Translations under genes and position numbers: made by a program
Source: CAZWSC01 sp964636385
GTDB taxonomy: Bacteria > Eisenbacteria > RBG-16-71-46 > CAIMUX01
NCBI GenBank assembly: GCA_964636385.1
Contig: CAZWSC010000049.1
Coordinates: forward strand, 1 to 59,726
Reading direction: 5' to 3'
Length of the DNA stretch: 59,726 bases
Notes under the pieces: generated by a model
What the model saw: only the letters and a program-made list of their open reading frames with translations
What the model was told of the DNA's origin: nothing
Databases searched by the model: none
Part shown: piece by piece, positions 51,333-59,726 of the stretch
Position numbering within the stretch: position 1 is the stretch's first letter
Layout of the letters: the number at the start of each line of letters is the position of its first letter

Positions 51333-52181
51333 CTACTTCTTCTCCGGCCGGATCGCCCTGCCATTGCGGCTTGCCAGCTGGAGCCAGAAGATCGATACAG
51401 CTCCCGCGGCGGCGACTCCGAGCGACTCAACACCCGGTTCCATCGGTATCCGGACGCGCACATCCAGCCTGTCGAGGACCGCCTTGTCGAGTCCTGAGCC
51501 CTCCGAGCCAAGCACGAGGGCGGTCGGCCTGGCGGGCTCGAGGTTGGTCAGCTCGACCTCGCCTTTCGGCGCCAGCCCGGCGGTGCGGTAGCCGACATTG
51601 CTGAGGGTGGTGATCAGCTTGTGAATCGGCTGCTCCTGGAGAATGGGCAGGTGGAACGCCGCTCCCATCGAAGCGCGAAGGGCCCTGTGATGGTAGGGGT
51701 CCACGGTGCCCGGAGTGGTGATGAGGGCTTTCACGCCGCCTGCCAGCGCGCTGCGCGAGATGGAGCCGAGGTTTGTGGGATCCTGCAGCTCGTGCGCGAC
51801 GATGATGTGTCCCGAGAGAGAAGCCCCGCGGGGCCGATGCCAGATCTGCGCTGCCTTTACTTCCGGGCGGCGGAAGATGCCGACGATCCCCTGCGGCGTC
51901 TCGACCGGAGAGATGACCCTGAAGAGGTGATCCAGGACCGGGTAGACCGGCAGGCGGGCCGACGCCGCTTCCTCACGAAGCTGCGCGAGCTCCGGATCGC
52001 GGCCGGCCACGGTGGCGAAGACCGCCACGCAGTTCAGCCCGGCTCTTATGGCCTCCCGGACGAGATGGACGCCGTCCGCAACCATCACCCCGTCCCGGCG
52101 GCACTCCCGGGGGCGTGCGAGGTATCTCCTCACCCTGCTGATCATGCGATTGTGTGAGGATGTGATCGGTGGCAATTCCAT
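51333..52181 (-). CDS. SpoU/TrmH-family RNA 2'-O-methyltransferase
   Basis: A 282-residue SPOUT methyltransferase. The N-terminal substrate-binding part contains VMVADGVHLVREAIRAG. The knotted domain has motif 1 HELQDPTNLGSISRSA, motif 2 LVLGSEGSGLDKAVL and motif 3 VRIPMEPGVESLGVAAAGAV, with the usual Asn, Glu and Ser/Asn residues for SAM and ribose. It methylates tRNA or 23S rRNA; the target is not clear from sequence. Length is normal. No strong ribosome binding site is seen before the ATG at 52181. It seems to be transcribed alone. Confidence 0.92.
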   Translation of the reverse strand: MELPPITSSHNRMISRVRRYLARPRECRRDGVMVADGVHLVREAIRAGLNCVAVFATVAGRDPELAQLREEAASARLPVYPVLDHLFRVISPVETPQGIVGIFRRPEVKAAQIWHRPRGASLSGHIIVAHELQDPTNLGSISRSALAGGVKALITTPGTVDPYHHRALRASMGAAFHLPILQEQPIHKLITTLSNVGYRTAGLAPKGEVELTNLEPARPTALVLGSEGSGLDKAVLDRLDVRVRIPMEPGVESLGVAAAGAVSIFWLQLASRNGRAIRPEKK

Positions 52182-52523
52182 TTCGCGGGACCTGCTCCGG
52201 ACTTACCATTCGAGCAATGGATAGTCGGCTGAGGGTTTCTCGGTTCGGCCTGAGAGGCAGAACCACAGTACCATTCGTCCGTTCTGAGGATGAGGTCAAG
52301 CTGGATCTTGGTTGTCGATCCGGATCCGCTCTTCCCGATGAACGACTCCCAACGAACACACTATACTGGAACTGGCCGTCTCAGCGCCACTCACAACTTC
52401 GTAATGTCCAGCCTTTCAGTGTGTTCCGGATCGGGTCGGGCCGGGTCCGGTGCACGGTGGAGCCGTAGGGACTCCTGACGCTCCGTTCTGGACACAACAT
52501 TCGCCCTTTTGGAGTTACCGAAG
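52182..52523. other. Divergent intergenic region
   Basis: 342 bases between the TrmH gene and the AlaX-like gene. No gene is recognised. A TATACT lies near 52361 without a matching -35; GGAG at 52511-52514 serves the next start. Confidence 0.4.
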
Positions 52524-53843
52524 ATGACCTGCGAAGCACACCCCCCGACGAACCGCCTCTATCTCGTCGACAGCCGCCTCCTGGCATTTCGCGCCAGGGT
52601 TCTGGCCACGGAGATCCTTGCCGACGGACGCATCCGGACGGCGCTGGACCAGTCGGCGTTCTTTCCGGTGTCAGGCGGCCAGGCATCAGATACGGGGCAC
52701 CTCGCGGGACGCAGGGTCGACGCCTTGGAGGAGGAGGGCGGCATCATATGGCACCTGCTGCTTCCCGGGAGCCCACTGGACCGGGGACCGGCTGTCGGTG
52801 AGATCGTGGATGGGCAGATCGACGCCGGCCACCGTTTCGACATGATCCAGCAGCACACAGGCCAGCACATCCTCAGCCGCTGCCTCATCCGCGCCGGGTG
52901 CTCGCCGACCAGAAGCGTTCACTTCGGGCAGGAAGATTGCACAGTCGATCTGGACGGCGGGAAACCGACACGTGAAGAACTCGACGCGGCGCAGGAGGAA
53001 GCCGACCGCTGCATCCTCGAGAACCGCCCAATACGCGTTCTCGAAGCCGGCCGTGAAGATATGGACCGCCTTGGCATACGCTGGGATCCCGGCAGTGAGC
53101 GCGAGCGGTACCGGGTGGTCGACATCGAGGGGTTCGACATGTCGGCATGCGGGGGGACGCATGCGCGTAGCACCGGCGAGGTCGGGCCGATCCTGATCCT
53201 GGGCTGCGAGTCGGTCCGTGGGAGGTGGCGGGTACATTTCGTCTCCGGCAACCGGGCCCTCAGGCTCATGCGTCAGGGTGTGCGGATCCTGGACGACCTG
53301 GCGAAGGAGTTCACCGTCAGCTGGAAGGATCTGCCGGCGGCCGTCATGGCCTGCAGGGGGGAGGCCAGGCGCGCCGCAAGGGAGGAGCGCAGGCTTCTCA
53401 GGGAGAGGGGAGAGTGGCTTGGCGGGCAGCTCTTCGAGAAGGCCCGGAAGGATGCCGACGGGATCCGCAGGATCGGCGCCTGGCTGGGCCAGGTCTCCTC
53501 CGAGGAGATCCGGGCCGCGGGGAGGCGGATCGGAGAGCTGGGACCGGCCGCTTTCATCCTTGGCGGAGATCAGGGAGGGAAGGCCTCCTGGCTGGCCGGC
53601 TGTTCGGCCTCGGGGGCGGGAGATACCCCGGCCGACCGGGCCAGCCCTCCCTGGGACGCCGGCAGTGCGCTGAGGAGTTGGCTGCACCGTATCGGGGGAA
53701 AGGGCGGCGGAACCGCCACCACGGCCCAGGGGGCATCGCGTCTGCCCGACGGAGAAGAGGAGGCGCGGGCATGGGATCTTGCCCTAAGGCAGTTCGCCCT
53801 GGAGGGGATGCGGGATGATCCTGAAGACGGTGGTCGGCCCTAG
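52524..53843 (+). CDS. AlaX-L-like alanyl-tRNA editing protein with DHHA1 domain
   Basis: A 439-residue protein related to the editing and C-Ala parts of alanyl-tRNA synthetase; it hydrolyses mischarged Ser- or Gly-tRNA(Ala). The N-terminal barrel has FFPVSGGQASDTG. The zinc site is complete: H111 and H115 in QQHTGQH, C209 and H213 in CGGTH. After a helical linker (ARRAAREERRLLRERGEWLG), the C-terminal part ends with GGKGGGTATTAQGA, the DHHA1 motif. ATG 52524 has GGAG nine bases upstream; a TTG at 52509 is an in-frame alternative. Length agrees with AlaX-L proteins. Confidence 0.92.
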   Translation: MTCEAHPPTNRLYLVDSRLLAFRARVLATEILADGRIRTALDQSAFFPVSGGQASDTGHLAGRRVDALEEEGGIIWHLLLPGSPLDRGPAVGEIVDGQIDAGHRFDMIQQHTGQHILSRCLIRAGCSPTRSVHFGQEDCTVDLDGGKPTREELDAAQEEADRCILENRPIRVLEAGREDMDRLGIRWDPGSERERYRVVDIEGFDMSACGGTHARSTGEVGPILILGCESVRGRWRVHFVSGNRALRLMRQGVRILDDLAKEFTVSWKDLPAAVMACRGEARRAAREERRLLRERGEWLGGQLFEKARKDADGIRRIGAWLGQVSSEEIRAAGRRIGELGPAAFILGGDQGGKASWLAGCSASGAGDTPADRASPPWDAGSALRSWLHRIGGKGGGTATTAQGASRLPDGEEEARAWDLALRQFALEGMRDDPEDGGRP

Positions 53844-53864
53844 ATTGCCGGATGGAGGGCGCGC

Positions 53865-54146
53865 TCAGTAGTGAATCCCGAAAGGCCGGGTCACGCTGCT
53901 GGAGTCATCCCAATCCAGGTCTACCTTGAGGACGCGCGCCAGGCTCGGTCCGCTATGCAGGAAGTCCACCAGGAGATCCAGCCTGTCCTTCGGGCCTCTG
54001 GCGATGACCTCGACACTCCCGTCGGGCAGATTCCGGGCGAATCCGGCGAGGTCGAGTGAGCGGGCCTCCTCCACAGTGGTACCGCGAAAGTAGACGCCCT
54101 GTACCCGTCCATGGACGATTGCGCGAACCTGGGATTCGGTGCTCAC
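53865..54146 (-). CDS. Acylphosphatase
   Basis: A 93-residue enzyme that hydrolyses acyl phosphates such as carbamoyl phosphate. The motif RVQGVYFRGTTVEEARSLDL carries the catalytic Arg, and GFARNLPDGSVEVIARG carries the catalytic Asn. Start GTG 54146 has GGGAGG eight bases upstream; the frame is open further but lacks any reason to be longer. The gene is convergent with the AlaX-like gene and divergent from the exonuclease gene, with only 106 bases between starts. Confidence 0.92.
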   Translation of the reverse strand: MSTESQVRAIVHGRVQGVYFRGTTVEEARSLDLAGFARNLPDGSVEVIARGPKDRLDLLVDFLHSGPSLARVLKVDLDWDDSSSVTRPFGIHY

Positions 54147-54252
54147 TGCGGTTGCCTCCCCTGGAGCCGTCAGCCGGGGCGCCTGCAACGGGCCTGCTGC
54201 GCCGTGCCGGACGCAGTTCATGGTACCATGCGCCTGGCAGGAGCAGGAGATC

Positions 54253-54900
54253 ATGGACTGGATACGCGAGAGCTTCCCACATGCACGGATCCGGGCCGAT
54301 AGCCGCGGATACCTGCGCATATGTCATACTGTCGGGCTGAAGACACCCGGGCCGGAATCGATGGCGCAGGTTCAACCGCCATGCCTCTTCTTCGACCTCG
54401 AGACCCTGGGGTTCCTTGGGCACCCGGTCTTCCTGATCGGGATCCTGAGGCCCAGGAGGGGGGCTGGCACGTGGGAGGTTGTACAGCTTCTGGCCAGGGA
54501 CTACACCGAGGAGGAGGCGATCCTCGGCGCCTTCGTCCGGGAGGCGTCCCGTCTGCGCCGTTGGGTCAGCTTCAACGGCAAGAGCTTCGACCTTCCATTC
54601 CTGCGCAGGCGGGCTGCGTTCTACGGGATCAGGCTTCCCGAGGCGGGGGAGCACCTGGATCTTCTGCACGCTGCCAGGCGTGTCTACAGGAATGTCCTCC
54701 CGGACTGCCGTCTTCAGACTCTGGAGGCCCGGGTCTTCGGACAGTACCGGGTCCGGGATCTCCCGGGTGGCGAGATCCCTGAGGCGTATCATGCGTTCGT
54801 GCGGGGAGAGGATCCGGAGGTGATGAGCAGGATCCTCATGCACAACCGGACGGACTTGTACACCCTTTCCAGGCTGATGGCGCACCTGGACGGGGGATAG
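54253..54900 (+). CDS. RNase H-fold 3'-5' exonuclease, MrfB/YprB-like
   Basis: A 215-residue DEDD-type exonuclease. Motif 1 FFDLETLG supplies D48 and E50, motif 2 is SFNGKSFDLPFL, and motif 3 is HNRTDLYTLSRLMAHL. LDLLHAARRVYRNVLPDCRL matches the family's middle region. In Bacillus subtilis YprB (MrfB) works with the helicase YprA (MrfA) in repair of mitomycin C damage; the helicase gene follows here, so the pair is kept. ATG 54253 follows AGGAG; a start at 54220 is possible. The TPR tail of B. subtilis MrfB is absent. Confidence 0.88.
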   Translation: MDWIRESFPHARIRADSRGYLRICHTVGLKTPGPESMAQVQPPCLFFDLETLGFLGHPVFLIGILRPRRGAGTWEVVQLLARDYTEEEAILGAFVREASRLRRWVSFNGKSFDLPFLRRRAAFYGIRLPEAGEHLDLLHAARRVYRNVLPDCRLQTLEARVFGQYRVRDLPGGEIPEAYHAFVRGEDPEVMSRILMHNRTDLYTLSRLMAHLDGG

Positions 54901-55053
54901 GGCGTGGATGCGCACCCCACCGGATCTGGTGCCGGGGTCATCGCTCGAGCCTGTCATCGAACGCGTTACCGCGTCCCAGGTCCGGTCCGTAAACGCGCCT
55001 GATCCCGATCGAACATCATTCGCCGCCCGCCTTCGCGGGCAGGAGGAAACCGG

Positions 55054-57897
55054 ATGACCGTATCGGCCACAGACTCACCGCTGCTGAAACTCCTTGAAGG
55101 GCTCGCCCTGCGTGACGGTCAGGTGGTGCACGTGGAGACGCTTGACGCCCGGCCTGCGACATACCGGGATCCTTCCGCACCACTCGCCGGGCCCCTGGCT
55201 TTGCAGCTGAGCGACCAGGGGATCGACCGCCTCTACTCGCACCAGGCCAGGGCGCTCGACACGGTCCGTGCAGGGAGGAACGCCGTCATCGTGACGGGGA
55301 CTGCCTCGGGCAAGACCCTGTGCTACAACCTCCCTGTGCTGGAGACCCTGATCGCCAACCCCCTCGGCCGCGCGCTCTATCTGTTTCCGACCAAGGCCCT
55401 CGCGCAGGATCAGCTGAAGACGCTGCGGCGCTTCATGCGCGATGAGGGGGATGAGGATGTATCGGGAGAGGCAGCCGCAGCAGGCATGTCGACGGCAGGG
55501 AGGGGGGATATGCGCAGGTCCGCGAAAAAGAGCACCCTGCGCAGGTCTGCGACGAAGGACGCTGCCGCCTCGCCCGCTGAGCCCGGCATCCTCGCCTTCC
55601 GCGCGGGCACCTACGACGGCGACACCCCGGCCTCCCTGCGCACGCGCCTGCGCGACCAGGCGAACATCCTGCTGACGAACCCCGACATGCTGCACTCAGG
55701 GATCCTGCCGCATCACGCCCGCTGGGCCGAGTTCTTCGCCCGGCTCGAGTATGTCGTTGTCGACGAGATCCACGTCTACCGCGGGATCTTCGGTTCGCAC
55801 GTGGCGAATGTCCTGCGCAGGCTCCGGCGCGTCTGCAGGCATCATGGGTCGGATCCGCGCTTCATCTGCGCCTCTGCCACGATAGCGAATCCGAAGAAGC
55901 TGGCCGAACGGCTTACAGGGCTGCCTTTCGAGGTGGTGGACGAGGACGGCGCGCCGCGCGGGACGAAGCACTTCCTCTTCTGGAACCCGCCGCGGATCGG
56001 ATCCGCAGGGATGGAGAGGCGAAGCGCGAATCTCGAAGCGCAGAAGCTCTTCGGGCACCTCGTTGAAGAGGGCTACCAGGTGATCGCCTTCGTCAAGACG
56101 CGGCTTCTGACAGAGGTTCTGCTGCGGTACTGCCAGGAGGATCTGCGCAAAAAGGGCGGCGGGCTTGCCTCGCGCGTCCGCGCCTACCGCGCGGGTTATC
56201 TCCCGGAGGAGCGCAGGAAGATCGAGGCGGACCTCTTCGAGGGCCGGTTGCTGGGCGTGATCTCGACAAGCGCACTGGAGCTCGGGATCGACGTCGGGTC
56301 TCTGGATGCGGCGCTCCTCGTCGGATACCCGGGCACGATCGCATCGACGTGGCAGCAGGCAGGGCGCGCGGGACGCAGGGAGGAGGAGTCCGCCGCGGTT
56401 CTTCTCGCGCACAATGCCCCGCTGGATCAGTACCTCATGTCGCACCCGCGCTACTTCCTCGACCGCACTCCCGAGAACGCCATCCTGGATCCGGCCAATC
56501 CCCACATCCTTGTGAACCACCTCCGCTGCGCGGCCTTCGAGATACCGATCCGCCGGGAGGAGGAGGAGGGTTTTGGCCCATACGCGCCCGCAATCCTGGA
56601 TCTGCTGCAGGAGAAACAGCACGCGAGGGAGGTGAAGGGGCGGTGGTTCTACACGCGCGGCGACTATCCGGCCGCGGGCGTGTCGCTGCGCAATGCGGGG
56701 GAGAACGTGTACACGATCATCGACACGACAGGCGCCGGGAAGGAGGGTGAGAAGGAGTTGCGGCCAGGTCTTCCGGGTAACCGCGTAATCGGCACGATCG
56801 ACGAGCTGTCCGCCTTCTCGCAGGTGCATCCGCAGGCGGTTCACATGCAGGAGGGGGAGACTTTCTTCGTGCATCATCTCGACCTGGTGGAGAAGGCGGC
56901 ATATGTGCACCGTGCGGATCTCGACTATTACACCCAGGCGGTATCGGACAGCCACATCGAGGCGCGGGAGGCCGACCTGGAGAAGGTGTGGCGCCGTGCG
57001 GCGGTCTTCTTCGGCGAGTGTTCGGTGCACGACAAGGTCACGATGTTCAAGAAGATCAAGTTCGGCGGGAGGGACTCGCTCGGGTACGGGCAGATCGACC
57101 TGCCGCACACGACCCTGCACACCGTGGCCCTGTGGCTGATCCCGCGGCCCGAGGTCCTGGCGCTTGTGCTGGAGCACGGCCGCGTTCCTGCAGATGGCCT
57201 GCAGGGGATCGCGAATGTGCTGGCGCAGGTGATCTCGCTGCATGCGATGTGCGATCCGCTCGATCTAGGGACCGTGGTCGACATGCGCAATGTGGAGGGG
57301 CCGACCCTGTTTGTCTACGACAAGTATCCCGGCGGCCTCGGGTACGGGCAGAAGGCTTATCACAGCATCGAGGAGGTGATGCAGTCGGCGCTCGAGCTCA
57401 TCCGCGGGTGCGACTGCGGCGAGGGATGCCCTTCGTGCGTCGGCTCTCCGATCCTGCCGCAGTACCAGCAGGATCCCGACTCGGCCATCAAGGGGAAGAT
57501 CCCGGACAGGGAGGCTGCCCTGATTCTCCTGCACGGCCTTCTGGAGCTGCCGGGGTACGAGCCGAGGACGAGGCCCAGGGGTGAGTTCGCCGACAGGGCG
57601 CGCAGGATCCTGGCGGGCTGGCAGGCAGGTAGCGGCGGCGGTGCAGGCGGTGCGGAGGATGAGGCAGGCGTGGCGGGCGCAGGAGCTGCGGGGCGCGGCT
57701 CGTCGCATGCTGGGGGCCGGATGGGGGGCAGGTCGTCGCGGCCCGCAGGGAGGGCTCGAGGCGAAACCGGTGGCGTGAAGGAGGCTGATCTGCCAGTGCG
57801 AAACGTGCGCCCCCTCCCCTCGGACCTGCGCCGTAAGCTCGAGGGGCAGATCGAGAGGATGGAGGAGCAGAGGCGGAAGGATCCGCGGAGGGGGTAG
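55054..57897 (+). CDS. DEAD/DEAH-box helicase with DUF1998, MrfA/YprA-like
   Basis: A 947-residue superfamily 2 helicase. The Q-like region YSHQARALDTV is followed by Walker A TGTASGKT (81-88), FPTKALAQDQ, LLTNPDML, DEIH at 237-240 and CASATIANP. The second RecA domain has VISTSALELGIDVGSLDAAL and QQAGRAGR. The C-terminal DUF1998 zinc site has C786, C788, C792 and C795 (CDCGEGCPSC). A repeat-containing basic insert (MRRSAKKSTLRRSATKD, about residues 150-167) and a Gly/Ala/Arg-rich linker near 860-920 are unlike other members. In B. subtilis MrfA unwinds DNA for mitomycin C repair, and the upstream exonuclease gene supports the same role. Confidence 0.93.
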   Translation: MTVSATDSPLLKLLEGLALRDGQVVHVETLDARPATYRDPSAPLAGPLALQLSDQGIDRLYSHQARALDTVRAGRNAVIVTGTASGKTLCYNLPVLETLIANPLGRALYLFPTKALAQDQLKTLRRFMRDEGDEDVSGEAAAAGMSTAGRGDMRRSAKKSTLRRSATKDAAASPAEPGILAFRAGTYDGDTPASLRTRLRDQANILLTNPDMLHSGILPHHARWAEFFARLEYVVVDEIHVYRGIFGSHVANVLRRLRRVCRHHGSDPRFICASATIANPKKLAERLTGLPFEVVDEDGAPRGTKHFLFWNPPRIGSAGMERRSANLEAQKLFGHLVEEGYQVIAFVKTRLLTEVLLRYCQEDLRKKGGGLASRVRAYRAGYLPEERRKIEADLFEGRLLGVISTSALELGIDVGSLDAALLVGYPGTIASTWQQAGRAGRREEESAAVLLAHNAPLDQYLMSHPRYFLDRTPENAILDPANPHILVNHLRCAAFEIPIRREEEEGFGPYAPAILDLLQEKQHAREVKGRWFYTRGDYPAAGVSLRNAGENVYTIIDTTGAGKEGEKELRPGLPGNRVIGTIDELSAFSQVHPQAVHMQEGETFFVHHLDLVEKAAYVHRADLDYYTQAVSDSHIEAREADLEKVWRRAAVFFGECSVHDKVTMFKKIKFGGRDSLGYGQIDLPHTTLHTVALWLIPRPEVLALVLEHGRVPADGLQGIANVLAQVISLHAMCDPLDLGTVVDMRNVEGPTLFVYDKYPGGLGYGQKAYHSIEEVMQSALELIRGCDCGEGCPSCVGSPILPQYQQDPDSAIKGKIPDREAALILLHGLLELPGYEPRTRPRGEFADRARRILAGWQAGSGGGAGGAEDEAGVAGAGAAGRGSSHAGGRMGGRSSRPAGRARGETGGVKEADLPVRNVRPLPSDLRRKLEGQIERMEEQRRKDPRRG

Positions 57898-57938
57898 CGC
57901 CTGAGTGCGAGCGTCCTGCCGTCGAGGAGGGATCTCAC

Positions 57939-57963
57939 CACGAAGGACACGAAGAGCACGAAG
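57939..57963. repeat. Three CACGAAG units at 9-base period
   Basis: CACGAAG occurs at 57939, 57948 and 57957, separated by GA or AG. It is a short intergenic direct repeat just downstream of the helicase gene and before the polymerase promoter. Function unknown. Confidence 0.6.
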
Positions 57964-58009
57964 GTGTCTGGGTGGCAGCGAATGCACTGTGTTGCGGGAT
58001 AACTCCCAC

Positions 58010-58038
58010 TTGAGTGGCGAACAACCGTTCGGTATCAT
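58010..58038 (+). promoter_or_regulatory. SOS-type promoter: LexA palindrome between -35 and -10
   Basis: TTGAGT at 58010-58015 and TATCAT at 58033-58038 have a 17-base spacer. Inside it, at 58018-58031, lies the perfect palindrome CGAAC-AACC-GTTCG, which fits the GAAC-N4-GTTC LexA box of Gram-positive and several other phyla. The polymerase ATG follows at 58056 with GGAGA five bases upstream. Confidence 0.75.
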
Positions 58039-58055
58039 CGGATCCGGAGAAACCC

Positions 58056-59726
58056 ATGACACGGATCCGAAACACCGGCACCCCCGGCGATACCCGCGAG
58101 CTTCGCGGACAGCAGGGCAACCACCGACCCCCAGGCCCGCTGCCTGTTCCGCTGAGTGTGCACAGCGCCTTCTCGCTCCTGCGGGGAGCGTCGGGCGTGG
58201 AGGATCTCGTGAGGCGCGCCGCGCACCTGGGATTCGACACGCTTGCGCTTACCGATCGCGACAACCTGTACGGCGCGGTCGCATTCCTGAAGGCGGCGGA
58301 GTCTGAGGGAGTGCGGCCGATTCTGGGCGCGGAGGTCACGGATGCGGATGCGCCGCCTGAAGGACGCAGCGGCGCCCTCTCGAATGCGGCGAACGAGGCT
58401 GCGTCGAGCATCGGTCCCGTTCCGTCGACAGCGCCGCCGAATGCGCCCACCAACTGCCCTGCATCCCGCCACGCCACCCGCCCAGCCAGCCGCACGCCGG
58501 CCGACCCGCGCGGGATCGAGCGCGGTGCGGCGCTTCCCGCCCGTTCGGTGCTGCTGCTGGTGCGCGAGGCTGCGGGGTATGCCTCGCTCTGCAGGATCCT
58601 GACGCGGCGTCGCATGGATCCCGGCTTCCGGCTGCTCGACGCTCTTGCGGAGCATCGTGACGGCCTCCTCGCCCTGTGCGAGCACGCGGATCTTCTCGAA
58701 CCGCTCGTGCAGAGAATGGGGAAGAATAGCGTAGCCGCCGTGCTCCTGCGCCCATCGCACGACAGCGGCGGAGAGCAGAGGCGGCGCGAGCGGCGTGTGG
58801 CCGAAGAGGCGTGGCGCCTGGGAGTGCCGCTGGCTGCAGGCCCGCGGGTCTACATGGCATCACCGCAGGATTGGGAACGCCATCGTCTCCTTGCCGCCAT
58901 CCGCGAGAACGATCTCGTCACGCGTCTGTCGCCCGAACATCTCGCGCCGCAAGGATCGTGGCTCCCCACGCCGGCCGAGATCTTCGCCCTCTTCCATGAC
59001 CGGCCAGGCAGCCTCGCCGCTGCGCGGGACCTGGCAGAATCGTGCCGCTTCTCGATGAACGACCTGCGCCGCCGCGGCACGCTCCTTCCACGCCTGCCCC
59101 TGCCGAGCGGCGAGAGCGCCTACGACCGGCTCTTCCGCATGGTGCAGGACGGGATCCGCAGCAGGTACCGCACAGTCACCCCGGAAGTCACGCGGCGCAT
59201 GGCGCACGAGCTTGCGATGATCGAGGAGATGGGTTTCACCGACTACTTCCTGGTGGTGGGCGACCTCGTTGCCGCGGCGTGCGACCGCGGGATCCCGACT
59301 GTCGGGCGGGGGAGCGGCGCCGGGTCGATCATCACATATGCACTTGGCGTAACCAACGTGGATCCAATCCAGTACGACCTTACCTTCGAGCGGTTTCTGC
59401 ACCGTCTTCGCACCGACTGTCCCGACCTCGACATCGACCTCTGCTGGAAGGGACGCGACTCGGTCATCGAGCATGTCTACGAAACCTACGGCCGCGACCG
59501 GGTGGCGATGATCTCGGTCCACAACTGTTTCGGGATGCGCGGTGCGCTGCGCGAGACGGCCAAGGCGTACGGCGTCGATCCGGACGATGTGCACGCCGCG
59601 CCGACACTGCGTGAGATGGCCAGGCAACTCGTCGGCCTGCCGCACACCCTGGGGATACACTGCGGCGGGATCGTGATCGGGCCGGGTCCGCTGGACCAGT
59701 GGGTCCCGCTGGAGGAGGCGACCAAG
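58056..59726 (+). CDS. DNA polymerase III alpha-like subunit (DnaE/ImuC type), 5' part
   Basis: 557 codons are in the window; the gene runs off the right end. Residues about 33-95 are the PHP domain (SVHSAFSLLRGAS, LALTDRDNLYG, RPILGAEV); the first His of the usual H-x-H pair appears as Ser, a sign of a degenerate PHP domain. A 55-residue Ala/Pro/Ser-rich insert follows (about 97-153). The catalytic core reads FTDYFLVVGDLVAAA, PTVGRGSGAGSIITYALGV and CPDLDID (D457, D459, D461). The SOS-type promoter suggests an inducible, error-prone DnaE2/ImuC-like polymerase rather than the main replicase. It lies 158 bases after the MrfA-like helicase gene. Confidence 0.87.
   Translation, partial: MTRIRNTGTPGDTRELRGQQGNHRPPGPLPVPLSVHSAFSLLRGASGVEDLVRRAAHLGFDTLALTDRDNLYGAVAFLKAAESEGVRPILGAEVTDADAPPEGRSGALSNAANEAASSIGPVPSTAPPNAPTNCPASRHATRPASRTPADPRGIERGAALPARSVLLLVREAAGYASLCRILTRRRMDPGFRLLDALAEHRDGLLALCEHADLLEPLVQRMGKNSVAAVLLRPSHDSGGEQRRRERRVAEEAWRLGVPLAAGPRVYMASPQDWERHRLLAAIRENDLVTRLSPEHLAPQGSWLPTPAEIFALFHDRPGSLAAARDLAESCRFSMNDLRRRGTLLPRLPLPSGESAYDRLFRMVQDGIRSRYRTVTPEVTRRMAHELAMIEEMGFTDYFLVVGDLVAAACDRGIPTVGRGSGAGSIITYALGVTNVDPIQYDLTFERFLHRLRTDCPDLDIDLCWKGRDSVIEHVYETYGRDRVAMISVHNCFGMRGALRETAKAYGVDPDDVHAAPTLREMARQLVGLPHTLGIHCGGIVIGPGPLDQWVPLEEATK

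Noticed and set aside
54960..55035. LexA-like sequences upstream of the helicase gene (CGAACGCGTTACCG and CGAACATCATTCG)
   Set aside because: Neither keeps the GAAC-N4-GTTC spacing and symmetry of the good site at 58018-58031.
55696..57243. Minus-strand open frame of 515 codons
   Set aside because: Antisense of the MrfA-like helicase gene; no recognisable domain.

Overview
The window is about 60 kb of GC-rich, gene-dense bacterial DNA from a diderm, probably an uncultured FCB-group lineage of the Eisenbacteria/Krumholzibacteriota kind. The taxonomic call is inference. It rests on a gingipain-type (C25) peptidase ending in a FlgD-like sorting tail, many lipoproteins and secreted proteins, six-cysteine 'GACC...PNPCPQP' repeats, TolC and RND efflux genes, and the absence of phage or plasmid hallmarks. 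TAG is used as an ordinary stop by many genes. I see no IS element, rRNA or CRISPR array. Three tRNA genes are present: Leu-TAA, Gln-CTG and Glu-CTC.

Left part (1-8.2 kb): a YegS-type lipid kinase, a TAT-exported pirin, a decayed GNAT remnant, two lipoproteins, a TPR protein gene interrupted by one in-frame amber codon, and a secreted protein. The next block (8.5-17.1 kb, minus strand) is one operon: M16 peptidase, TolC-like channel, membrane fusion protein and RND pump. Divergent from it is an 889-residue protein of 14 Cys-rich repeats plus a formylglycine-generating-enzyme-like domain. An Eis-like acetyltransferase, a thioredoxin/MauE redox pair and tRNA-Leu follow.

Middle part (24-36.4 kb): a candidate synthase-dependent exopolysaccharide locus. 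It encodes a KaiC-like ATPase fused to a receiver and a degenerate GGDEF domain, a TPR/beta-barrel protein, a processive family-2 glycosyltransferase, a 63-residue membrane protein and a NodB-type deacetylase. A methyltransferase, a dicarboxylate symporter and an acpS-unknown-GT4 operon come next. HU and the 1773-residue C25 peptidase follow.

Right part (42.7-59.7 kb): tRNA-Gln, an unrecognised helical protein, tRNA-Glu, a pair of membrane-anchored coiled-coil proteins (one with a beta-barrel-like tail), an MFS transporter that appears to lack an ATG/GTG/TTG start, a beta-CASP nuclease, a secreted repeat protein, a SpoU methyltransferase, AlaX-type editing protein and acylphosphatase. The window ends in a DNA-repair cluster: an MrfB-like exonuclease, an MrfA-like helicase, and the 5' part of a DnaE/ImuC-type polymerase whose promoter carries a LexA-type palindrome between -35 and -10.

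Themes that cross the window: three otherwise unrelated exported proteins share a C-terminal W-G-x-[IVN]-K-x-x-F-R ending; the six-Cys repeat occurs in two proteins; and several operons are coupled by ATGA overlaps.
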